A DNA stretch of 64,000 nucleotides from Paenibacillus sp. PCH8 (GTDB lineage: Bacteria; Bacillota; Bacilli; Paenibacillales; Paenibacillaceae), in NCBI RefSeq assembly GCF_002968835.1, contig NZ_PKQK01000004.1:1-64000 (forward strand), in the 5' to 3' direction. The position numbers and the translations under genes are program-made. Below, piece by piece: positions 1-7,914 of this stretch (its first letter is position 1; every line of letters starts with the position of its first letter). A model generated the notes under the pieces. That model was not told where the DNA came from. It was given only the letters and a program-made list of their open reading frames with translations, and searched no databases.

Positions 1-179
1 CTTTATTCTTACTAACATTCCAAAATATGTGATTAAAATTAAATTACTCAACGTTACAATTTAAGAATTATATATTATATTGATAGAAAAGATACATATT
101 GTCTAGAAAACACAGATTTGTATGCTTCTTTTTTAATTTATGGATGAATTGTCTAAAATACTAGCAAGCGGGTGGGGAA

Positions 180-3100
180 ATGCCTAACTATGATTTTCAT
201 AATTGCCTATCTCCAAGAGAGTTCGAGGAGTTGGTGCGAGATATTCTTGAGATTAAGGAGGAAGTTGACTTTGAAATTTCCGGTAGAGGGAAAGATGGGG
301 GCGTCGACCTGCGTTATTGGGAAGAAGATACCAAAATTATCGTCCAAGTTAAATGTTATCAAAATAATTACAATCAATTGTTCAATATTTTAAAAAACCA
401 AGAAAAACAGAAGGCAAAGGCTTTAGCACCATCTCGTTATATTCTTGTAACTTCTGTTCAACTCGAATTAAATCAGCGTCAAAAGATACTTGATCTGTTT
501 GAAGGTATGATTGCAAGACATGCTGACATTATAGATAGGGTTGATTTGAACAACTTGCTAGGAAATGAGAAGTACCATAGCGTTGAACGTGCTCATTACA
601 AATTATGGATTAGTAGCACGAATATCATTACATCACTTCTTGATGAAGTTGTTCACCGGGATATCATCGCGGAGTCAAAGGGAGAATTAAAGGAAATAGA
701 GAGAACGGTAAAGGTGTTTGTTCAAAACCCTAGTTTTGGTCGTGCTATAGATATTTTAGAAAAATTTAGGTATGTGTTAATTTCTGGAGAGCCAGGTATC
801 GGTAAGACTACGTTGGGACGTTGTTTGGCTGCTTATTTTTTACAGCGAAAAGGCTATAATGAGTTCGTTTATGCAGATACAGTAAGCACGGCACTGAGAA
901 TGTATAAAGAACAGGAGAAGCAGGTTTTCTTTTTTGATGATTTTTGGGGAGATACCTTTAAAGATGAAAAAATTCCTCATAATGAGGAAAAACATTTGTT
1001 AAAGTTTATTCATCGAATTTCAAATTCACATAATAAAATTTTGATCTTAACTTCCCGAGAATACGTACTTCAGCAAGGGCAAACCCAATATCAAAATGAA
1101 CAACTAAAAAGAACCTTTGATATGGGGAAATGCATTCTTCAATTGGAAGATTACTCAAATTTGACTAAGGCGAAAATTTTGTTTAATCACATTTACTTTT
1201 CCCGCCTTGAATGGGAATATGTTCAGGTTATAGCTAATGGATACGAGAGAATCGTAGATCATCCTAATTATAATCCAAGGATTATTGAAACTTTTCTTGA
1301 TCAAGGTTCAATTTTGTTTGAGGATGTTTCTCCCTCGGAATATTATAAAGAATTTCTAAAATACTTGAGAGAGCCTCTAGATTTCTGGAAGAGTATCTTT
1401 ATGAAGCAAACTTTAGGTTGTCAACTAACAGCCCTTATTTTGTTTTTATCATCTCAACCTATACGATTAACCGATTTAGAGTTTTCATACTATTCTTGCT
1501 TAGAATCAAGTAGGAAAAGTAATCTAACCATTCAAGAATTCGATTTTCACAGCGTTATTGCTCAATTAGAAAAAACGATGATCACGACCTATTATGAGGA
1601 GGAAACGTCAACAATACTAGTAAAATTCCAGAATCCGTCCATTAAAGACTTTTTACATGATTATTTAACTAAAAATATACATTATTATGGTAAGACTCTA
1701 ATAGAGGGGAGTCCGTTCATCAATCAAATATTCTTCATGTTTAAGGTCACAAATGTAGTGCGTGGAATCAATGATCTCACAGAAGAAGATTATTTTGATA
1801 AGAATAGGATACGTTTACCCGAAAATCTAGAGAAGATATTAATCAATAGAATAATTACTGATTTTGATACTTTAAAATACTCTTACGCAAAAAGTAATGT
1901 TATTGAAAATCAAATTTCTGTACTTGTAAAACCTAATGACTGTATTGTAAGTAAACTGACAGATATTATTTTCAGTATATCTATAAACGAAAATCCTATA
2001 ATGGACGAATTTATAATAAATAAAATTCAGTATTTATGTTCCAAACTTCATGAAGAAAAATATCCTTTATCTTACGATGATATGGTTTCTTTTCCTTACT
2101 TAATTAAGTTGGCAAAGCCACTAAAGATTAAATTAGATGGAAACGATTTGATAAATGACTATTATGAACGTTCCAGATTCGCAGAACACCTACTAGTACT
2201 CAATGAATTCGAAGACATATATCAAGAAGAGTATAATAATTTCAAGAAAAAAAATCATAAAACAATAAAGAGAAATATTAAAGAGTTATTACTAGATGAT
2301 ATTGATTTCTTTGTTTCAAACCTGGAATACGATCGGATAGATTTTCTAATTGATTATATTTATCCTAAGATTCTAGTAACATATAAACTCCGTTACAGTA
2401 AGGCATTCCTTAAGGAATTAAAAGAAACCCCTGGCTTCTTTGACGAGGAGAATGACGAGTTCAATAAGAAACGATCTGAGATGCTTGAAAGTAATAAAAT
2501 TATAATTAAAAATATCGAAGAGGAACAGCAACGATTTGATGAATTGATCAAGAAAGAAATAGGCTCTCTTATAGGAGAGACAGAGGAAATGAATGATGAA
2601 GATGCCATAAAAGAATTTATCCGAAAAAACACTCAAACGCAAATAGAAGCACAAGAGGTATTAGAAATATTTCAGAATGAAGATCCTTGGTATATATATC
2701 CTTTTTTTAGTAATTGGAATAGACTAGCCCTTTTGCTTTCTTATTATCATCTTGAGAAGCATTTACCGTTAACGAGTGCTTCATTTTATGAAAAGTTATT
2801 AATCCTTTTAATTCATCAAAATAGTAATACTACTGTAACTAAAAATATTAATTCCATCGTAGAGATGTTCTCTGAATTTGCGTTCGATATGATGAGAAAA
2901 GGACAGAACATATTTTCTGAACAAACTCTAAAAAATCATCCAGCCTTTAAGGATAGATTGGAAACAAGAGAGATCGATTTATCTGCTATACTGTCTTTTC
3001 CTCTTATTGTTCAAAGAGGAAAGTGGTATGAATTTCAAACACTGGCGTTCCAAGTTTACCTGTCTCTCAATAACTTTCTTACTTCCAAAAAAAATGACGA

Positions 3101-3731
3101 GATAGATTCTTATAACGAATTTCTTAATTTACAGGGTCCTTTTGTTGATAATGAACATGATATTTGGCTATTGTGCTCTGAGTTAGATTTACAAAATTTT
3201 AATCTCCCCTTTTTGATACCGATCCTAAAAGAATATTCAGGGGAATTGGAAAAAATCAGTAATAAGATAGTGGCCGCTAACACTTTTAGATTTTTAGAAC
3301 TTACCTTTTCTTTCAAAATACCTAATGAAACTTTTCTTCCTAAATATAATGGATCTACCTGTAATGGAATTCAAATGTCAGCACTAGAGTTTGTTGGACA
3401 TGACTTGATAGAATTAGATTCTTTCCTGCACTATGAAAATGACGTGGGAAATAAGGAGCAACATTCAAATTTAATTAGATTGAGTCAATTCATTTTACAG
3501 CAGAATTCACAGGGATATGAAGAAAATGAGTATTTACTTGATTTTTCAGAACATGCTAATAACCCAGACCTGCTAGAGATTCTCGAAGATTTGGGAGTGT
3601 GTAATTTTTTAATGAGTTCGTACCAGCAGATACTGAAAAAGATAAAGAAGACAGAGGAAGCAGAATATAAGTTTCGTCTTGATACTTATCTAGATGACAC
3701 TAAAATTCGCAGATTTGTTTCAGTTGATTGA
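180..3731 (+). CDS. Mrr-like nuclease fused to STAND-type P-loop NTPase, candidate defence protein
   Basis: 1183 residues. Residues ~12-60 look like an Mrr-type PD-(D/E)xK nuclease: an FEELVRDIL helix, then GRGKDGGVD with D43, and a Q56-V-K58 pair, the QxK variant of the catalytic ExK. A P-loop follows (G203-EPGIGKTT-T211), a Walker B (FFFDDFWG, 250-257) and a sensor-like ILTSRE stretch, the layout of STAND NTPases of the nSTAND3 kind. The last ~750 residues match nothing I recognise and look helical; in STAND proteins this part usually senses the trigger. Start at 180 follows GTGGGG. The gene is very AT-rich compared with the genes from 5.8 kb on, so it is probably acquired. It is followed at once by a second nuclease gene. 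Known: this architecture is frequent in bacterial conflict systems. Inferred: anti-phage role. No experimental homologue identified. Confidence 0.8.
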   Translation: MPNYDFHNCLSPREFEELVRDILEIKEEVDFEISGRGKDGGVDLRYWEEDTKIIVQVKCYQNNYNQLFNILKNQEKQKAKALAPSRYILVTSVQLELNQRQKILDLFEGMIARHADIIDRVDLNNLLGNEKYHSVERAHYKLWISSTNIITSLLDEVVHRDIIAESKGELKEIERTVKVFVQNPSFGRAIDILEKFRYVLISGEPGIGKTTLGRCLAAYFLQRKGYNEFVYADTVSTALRMYKEQEKQVFFFDDFWGDTFKDEKIPHNEEKHLLKFIHRISNSHNKILILTSREYVLQQGQTQYQNEQLKRTFDMGKCILQLEDYSNLTKAKILFNHIYFSRLEWEYVQVIANGYERIVDHPNYNPRIIETFLDQGSILFEDVSPSEYYKEFLKYLREPLDFWKSIFMKQTLGCQLTALILFLSSQPIRLTDLEFSYYSCLESSRKSNLTIQEFDFHSVIAQLEKTMITTYYEEETSTILVKFQNPSIKDFLHDYLTKNIHYYGKTLIEGSPFINQIFFMFKVTNVVRGINDLTEEDYFDKNRIRLPENLEKILINRIITDFDTLKYSYAKSNVIENQISVLVKPNDCIVSKLTDIIFSISINENPIMDEFIINKIQYLCSKLHEEKYPLSYDDMVSFPYLIKLAKPLKIKLDGNDLINDYYERSRFAEHLLVLNEFEDIYQEEYNNFKKKNHKTIKRNIKELLLDDIDFFVSNLEYDRIDFLIDYIYPKILVTYKLRYSKAFLKELKETPGFFDEENDEFNKKRSEMLESNKIIIKNIEEEQQRFDELIKKEIGSLIGETEEMNDEDAIKEFIRKNTQTQIEAQEVLEIFQNEDPWYIYPFFSNWNRLALLLSYYHLEKHLPLTSASFYEKLLILLIHQNSNTTVTKNINSIVEMFSEFAFDMMRKGQNIFSEQTLKNHPAFKDRLETREIDLSAILSFPLIVQRGKWYEFQTLAFQVYLSLNNFLTSKKNDEIDSYNEFLNLQGPFVDNEHDIWLLCSELDLQNFNLPFLIPILKEYSGELEKISNKIVAANTFRFLELTFSFKIPNETFLPKYNGSTCNGIQMSALEFVGHDLIELDSFLHYENDVGNKEQHSNLIRLSQFILQQNSQGYEENEYLLDFSEHANNPDLLEILEDLGVCNFLMSSYQQILKKIKKTEEAEYKFRLDTYLDDTKIRRFVSVD

Positions 3732-3744
3732 TTTAGGAGGACGT

Positions 3745-5409
3745 ATGAAATTCCCCAATTCTACAGGTTTATCGCTTGCTATCTTAGATGGTTTTTCTCA
3801 AGGTGATGAGTTTGTGGTTCGATGCATTGATAACTATAATTATCCGTTCCATGATTTTATGTTGAAAGCCCAGACAAATGAGTGGCCCCCTACTGATGCT
3901 GTTAGTCATACGAAAAACCCAAGGCTCTTTGTAATATCTGGTCATCGAGACAAGGTGTTTCGAGTAGAGAGATCTTGGAAAAAGAGGATTAAAAATGTTT
4001 TTATGCAGCTTTTGCAAAGAAAACAGATGATGGAAAGAATAAATGATAAAGAGTTGAAGGAGACAGAACGATACTGTTTGGAGTCACTGTACTGTCTTTA
4101 TTTATCAGAATTAGTGACCGATGAAAATATTTATTATCCAGAGGCTAAGATATTTCATAATGAGGGCGATGATTTAGTAATATTAGTTTTCTATATGAGT
4201 ACTAGTCCAAGTGACCATCAGTTTGAAAAGGTTAAAGATACCGTTAATTTCTGGATTGACCGAGAGAGACCGTTTTTAAAAGGTTATCAGTGTCTTATCC
4301 GCTCTTTCATTTTGCGAAATATGGTTGGTCGAAAGGTATTGGCTTCTTTTCCTGATAGCTATGGAAATTGGGGATTACTATTGGAGGGGGGCATGTTTTT
4401 ACCGTTGAAAGAGGATTTAGAACTTGGACTGAGTAAATTAAAAAGTGAGCATATAGGTGAATGGACAGCAGGAGAAGTTGAAGAAATATTACTTAATCCT
4501 ATTTATTCCTTTGGATTTTATTATGAACATTCAGATTTAGTATGTGAGTGGTTTTATGTTTTTTTATACGTTTTGGCCACGTTGGAAGAAGATAAGTTAA
4601 AAAGGATTGATTTTGAATTGTTGTACCGGAACTTTTATGATTATATAGCAGAAAACATTTGTCCTTATATTCAAATTGAACAAAGAATAATTACAATAAG
4701 CGATTATGTAAAAGTACTTAGAATAACACTGGAAAACGTAAGATCGTATTTAAAAGGTAAGGAAGAAAAAGGGGTATCAAAAAATATTTTATTAATGATG
4801 CGTAATAGATATGCTTATTTACCTGAACTCCATCAGTTTATAATTAAGAATTCAAGCCTCACTTTGAAGGATATATTTAATTCTGGCTATTCAAATAAAA
4901 AAGACTGGAGATATGCTTTAGATCGGTTAGAAGGAGCGTCTAGCTCTTTCGAGAAAGGAACTAGTTTTGAGAATTTGGCACAATCTTTTATTCACATGAT
5001 ACCTGGTTTTAAAATTACGGATGTTAGAGCAAAAAAAGGTAGAGCGGAGGTAGACATTTATTGTTGTAACATTTCATATGATTCTTGTTTATGGAGGCTT
5101 GGGGCTTTAGTTTTGATTGAATGCAAGAATAGATTAAATAAGACGGCAGTATCAGATATTCGTAACCTGGTTCCTACTATGGAGGCTAAAGGAATTCATG
5201 GAGCAATAATTTTTAGTAGCACAGGATTCACATCGATTGCTTTGAAAGAAATTAAATATCAACTTTCAGGCGGGAAAATGATTATTCCTATCACATTAGA
5301 AGAAATACAGCTAATAGATAAGAGTAAAGGAGCTTATGACCTTATAAATGAGAAAATAAAACAATTTGATCGATTAACTGGGGAAAATTCTGACCATCTG
5401 TATTTTTAG
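3745..5409 (+). CDS. Protein with C-terminal PD-(D/E)xK (Mrr-like) nuclease domain, partner of the NTPase
   Basis: 554 residues from ATG 3745, chosen because TAGGAGG ends at 3740; an earlier in-frame start at 3694 would overlap the upstream gene and lacks a ribosome site. The first ~400 residues resemble nothing I know. From ~residue 410 comes a nuclease fold: an FENLAQSFI helix, GRAEVDI with D437, then a strand ending in IECKN (E459, K461), the D-ExK triad of restriction-endonuclease-like enzymes, followed by an AIIFSSTGFT strand-turn typical of Mrr-type domains. The stop of the NTPase gene and this ribosome site are 3 bp apart, so the two are co-transcribed and probably act together. Same AT-rich composition as the partner. 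Function as toxin/effector or as DNA-cleaving subunit is inference. Confidence 0.75.
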   Translation: MKFPNSTGLSLAILDGFSQGDEFVVRCIDNYNYPFHDFMLKAQTNEWPPTDAVSHTKNPRLFVISGHRDKVFRVERSWKKRIKNVFMQLLQRKQMMERINDKELKETERYCLESLYCLYLSELVTDENIYYPEAKIFHNEGDDLVILVFYMSTSPSDHQFEKVKDTVNFWIDRERPFLKGYQCLIRSFILRNMVGRKVLASFPDSYGNWGLLLEGGMFLPLKEDLELGLSKLKSEHIGEWTAGEVEEILLNPIYSFGFYYEHSDLVCEWFYVFLYVLATLEEDKLKRIDFELLYRNFYDYIAENICPYIQIEQRIITISDYVKVLRITLENVRSYLKGKEEKGVSKNILLMMRNRYAYLPELHQFIIKNSSLTLKDIFNSGYSNKKDWRYALDRLEGASSSFEKGTSFENLAQSFIHMIPGFKITDVRAKKGRAEVDIYCCNISYDSCLWRLGALVLIECKNRLNKTAVSDIRNLVPTMEAKGIHGAIIFSSTGFTSIALKEIKYQLSGGKMIIPITLEEIQLIDKSKGAYDLINEKIKQFDRLTGENSDHLYF

Positions 5410-5419
5410 AAAAATATTA

Positions 5420-5457
5420 GAGGCAACAATGTGAAATGTTGACCTCACCTTATTTTC
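5420..5457 (+). terminator. Possible weak terminator after the nuclease module
   Basis: GAGG-CAACA pairs with TGTTG-A-CCTC around an 8-base loop, followed by ACCTTATTTT. The T tract is broken, so termination is uncertain. Confidence 0.4.
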
Positions 5458-5606
5458 GGAATTACGAAAACCGCAATTTTTTTATGAGAAAATATTAAAG
5501 CGTGAAAAAAATGAAACAAGAACTGAAATAATAAATAATTAATTAGTTAAATTTTTATGATTAAATAAATTCACCTAACAACGAATAATTATCAATAGTT
5601 TCGTGC

Positions 5607-5664
5607 AAGTAACTACCCCACTTCAAAGTGCGTACTTCCTGAATGGATAGTCAGGGTCTACAAT
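5607..5664 (+). promoter_or_regulatory. Candidate HxlR-activated promoter of hxlAB
   Basis: A dyad AAGTA...ACTT-ca-AAGT...TACTT lies at 5607-5637, directly upstream of a TACAAT -10 box at 5659-5664 whose -35 position (5636-5641, TTCCTG) is poor. A weak -35 with a dyad next to it fits an activator-dependent promoter; HxlR is known as the formaldehyde-responsive activator of hxlAB in Bacillus subtilis. The operator assignment is inference. The rest of the 372-base gap 5410-5781 is AT-rich and shows nothing else. Confidence 0.4.
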
Positions 5665-5781
5665 GAATGAGTAGCTATAACAAACACTGCATGCATCTGA
5701 ACAGAAGAATTGGTGCAGGCTAAATATCTGATTATTATTTTTACAGGAACGACTCATACTTGAACAACAAAGGAGAAATAA

Positions 5782-6417
5782 ATGATGAAATTGCAATTAG
5801 CACTCGACTTGGTAAACATCCCTGAAGGTATCGCACTGGTTAAAGAGGTTGAACAATATATTGATATCGTTGAGATTGGTACACCCATCGTTATTAATGA
5901 AGGGTTGCACGCGGTTAAAGCGATGAAAGAAGCATTCCCTAATCTGCAAGTTCTTGCAGATCTTAAAATCATGGATGCTGGTGGTTACGAGATCATGAAA
6001 GCAGCCGAGGCGGGTGCGGATCTGATCACAGTGCTTGGGGCAACCAATGACAGTACGATCAAAGGTGCAGTAGCAGAAGCGAAGAAACAAAACAAACAAG
6101 TTCTTGTGGACATGATCAACGTGTCTAACCTTGAACAACGTGCTCGTGAAGTTGATTTGCTTGGCGTAGATTACATCTGTGTACACACGGGTTATGACCT
6201 GCAAGCCGAAGGACAAAGCCCGTTCGAAGATCTGCAAACGATCAAAGCCGCTGTGAAAAATGCTAAAACAGCTGTCGCTGGTGGAATCAAGCTGGAAACA
6301 TTGCCAGAAGTGATCAAAGCACAACCGGATCTGGTTATTGTAGGCGGCGGTATCACAGGACAAGCAGACAAAGCCGCAGTAGCAGCTGAAATGCAGCGTC
6401 TCGTTAAACAAGGGTAA
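5782..6417 (+). CDS. hxlA: 3-hexulose-6-phosphate synthase
   Basis: 211 residues, the usual family length. It joins formaldehyde to ribulose 5-phosphate to give 3-hexulose 6-phosphate, first step of the ribulose monophosphate route, in the cytoplasm. The protein has the OMP-decarboxylase-like barrel signatures: LALDLVNI at the start, ADLKIMDAG (metal and phosphate-sugar contacts), GADLITVLG, VHTGYD and the phosphate-binding VAGGI / IVGGGITG turns near the end. AGGAG at 5771-5775 serves ATG 5782 (a second ATG at 5785 is equally possible). hxlB starts 4 bases after the stop. In a non-methylotroph the pair detoxifies formaldehyde. Confidence 0.95.
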   Translation: MMKLQLALDLVNIPEGIALVKEVEQYIDIVEIGTPIVINEGLHAVKAMKEAFPNLQVLADLKIMDAGGYEIMKAAEAGADLITVLGATNDSTIKGAVAEAKKQNKQVLVDMINVSNLEQRAREVDLLGVDYICVHTGYDLQAEGQSPFEDLQTIKAAVKNAKTAVAGGIKLETLPEVIKAQPDLVIVGGGITGQADKAAVAAEMQRLVKQG

Positions 6418-6421
6418 GCGG

Positions 6422-6985
6422 ATGAGCAAAACACAATATGCAGCGGACATCTTGAAGGAGCTGGAACGCACGTTAAGCCAGATCGATGATGCAGAGATGC
6501 AAGCGATGGCTGAACAACTTCTGGCTGCAGAACAGATTTTTGTGGCTGGGGCAGGCCGGTCAGGTCTTATGGGAAAGGCTTTTGCCATGAGACTGATGCA
6601 GATGGGGCTTCGTGTATATGTGGTGGGTGAGACCGTTACACCCGGGATCAGCTCGAAGGACTTCCTGTTATTGTGCTCAGGCTCAGGAGAGACAGGCAGT
6701 CTGGTAGCGATGGCTCAGAAGGCTAGTCAGGCAGGTGCACCTGTCGGTCTGATTACGATTAAGCCAGAGTCCACAATTGGGCAACTAGCGACTACGGTCG
6801 TTCGGTTATCGGCATCAGCCAAAGAGGACACAGCGAATGCGGGAGCGGACGTTACGATTCAGCCGATGGGTTCACTGTTTGAACAGGGATTGTTAATCGG
6901 CATGGATGCTCTCATCCTTACGATGATGGAAATGAAGGGTATGACCGGAGCGGATATGTTTGGCCGCCACGCCAACCTGGAATAG
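6422..6985 (+). CDS. hxlB: 6-phospho-3-hexuloisomerase
   Basis: 187 residues forming a single SIS (sugar isomerase) domain: FVAGAGRSGLMGKAFAMRL near residue 40, LLCSGSGETGSL near 80, and a C-terminal GLLIGMDALIL helix. It isomerises the 3-hexulose 6-phosphate made by HxlA to fructose 6-phosphate, feeding formaldehyde carbon to glycolysis. The ribosome site AAGGG overlaps the end of hxlA, so the genes are translationally linked. A hairpin terminator follows at 7033. Confidence 0.95.
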   Translation: MSKTQYAADILKELERTLSQIDDAEMQAMAEQLLAAEQIFVAGAGRSGLMGKAFAMRLMQMGLRVYVVGETVTPGISSKDFLLLCSGSGETGSLVAMAQKASQAGAPVGLITIKPESTIGQLATTVVRLSASAKEDTANAGADVTIQPMGSLFEQGLLIGMDALILTMMEMKGMTGADMFGRHANLE

Positions 6986-7032
6986 TCTATCACGAACCGC
7001 GTCAGCAAGCTGAAAGAATGAACAGATACAGG

Positions 7033-7068
7033 ACCGGAATCCTTCGAATGTGAAGGGCTCCGGTTTTT
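7033..7068 (+). terminator. Rho-independent terminator of hxlAB
   Basis: ACCGGA-A-TCCTTC pairs with GAAGGG-C-TCCGGT around GAATGT, followed by TTTTT. Confidence 0.8.
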
Positions 7069-7284
7069 GTGTGGTGTACAGGTTCATTATTTATTGTGGA
7101 ATGCTTGGTCATTGTCCTCTACCTTTGCATCTTGCCCAGGCTGTAGTAGAATTAATAGAAAGCTGTATCGAATGAATGTACTTATTACATCATGCATGGA
7201 GCGGAAAGCTTACCTCGTGTGAAGTGTCCCCGTGATATGCGTAATATATGCGATATAAGATGGAAGATGAGGGGGCTCGGAGCC

Positions 7285-7644
7285 ATGGCAGCCGAAGTCA
7301 AGGAACGGATTAATCTGAAAGAAATCAATTGTGAGAAGGAACTGACCCTTGCGGTGATCGGGGGCAAATGGAAACTGATTATATTGTGGCATTTGGGTCT
7401 CGAAGGCACCAAACGTTTCAGTGAGTTGAAACGCCTAATCCCTCATATTACCCAGAAGATGCTGACTAACCAGCTACGTGAACTGGAGGAAGATAAGCTG
7501 GTTGAACGCAAGGTATATGCTGAAGTCCCTCCTCGCGTGGAATATACGTTGACGGATCACGGCCAGAGCCTGATGCCTGTCCTGCACGCAATGTATAACT
7601 GGGGCAAAAATTACGGTGAAAACGTAATCTGGAAAGAAAGCTAA
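7285..7644 (+). CDS. hxlR: HxlR-type transcriptional activator
   Basis: 119 residues from ATG 7285, chosen because GAGGGGG lies 9 bases upstream and the length then equals the family's ~120; longer in-frame starts at 7192 and 7267 lack a good site. Winged-helix HxlR domain throughout: NCEKELTLAVIGGKWK with the conserved N-terminal cysteine, ILWHLG, RFSELKRLIPHITQKML recognition region, LREL..D.LV.R wing and VEYTLTDHG. It should sense formaldehyde through the cysteine and activate hxlAB, which lies immediately upstream on the same strand; in B. subtilis hxlR is divergent, so the order here differs. It has its own terminator, hence its own transcription unit. Confidence 0.9.
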   Translation: MAAEVKERINLKEINCEKELTLAVIGGKWKLIILWHLGLEGTKRFSELKRLIPHITQKMLTNQLRELEEDKLVERKVYAEVPPRVEYTLTDHGQSLMPVLHAMYNWGKNYGENVIWKES

Positions 7645-7664
7645 ATAAGTAAGATCTACAATGA

Positions 7665-7705
7665 ACCGCCGGATAAATGGATTCTTCCATTACCGGCGGT
7701 TTTTA
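7665..7705 (+). terminator. Rho-independent terminator of hxlR
   Basis: ACCGCCGG (7665-7672) pairs perfectly with CCGGCGGT (7693-7700), followed by TTTTT. Confidence 0.85.
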
Positions 7706-7737
7706 AGTTACTTTCAAACCATGGTCACATGAGCAAA

Positions 7738-7791
7738 AGTTTATACGAAACGTAGAAGGCTATTCTGTCATCGGAGTGATACGGATAAACT
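7738..7791. repeat. Relic of the palindromic interspersed repeat
   Basis: The piece TATTCTGTCATCGGAGTG (7771-7788) is identical to the right part of the three full elements at 12.9, 39.6 and 53.8 kb; the flanks AGTTTAT (7738-7744) and ATAAACT (7785-7791) are inverted. It reads like a copy whose middle was deleted. Confidence 0.5.
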
Positions 7792-7914
7792 AATTTGTCA
7801 GCTCGACCATAAATCTATACCATAAGTCTAATTATTCGCAGATGCTATGTATAGATAAGCGTAATATGATACGATGAGAGATATTGGAAAATGCAAGGAG
7901 GATGACAACGAAAG

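Noticed and set aside
1..5409. Classical type I/III restriction-modification locus
   Set aside because: No methyltransferase, specificity subunit or SF2 helicase motifs; the NTPase is STAND-like.
5797..6588. 263-codon minus-strand frame across hxlA
   Set aside because: It is the complement of a clear hxlA/hxlB coding region, cysteine/histidine-rich in the way of antisense frames, and has no ribosome site.
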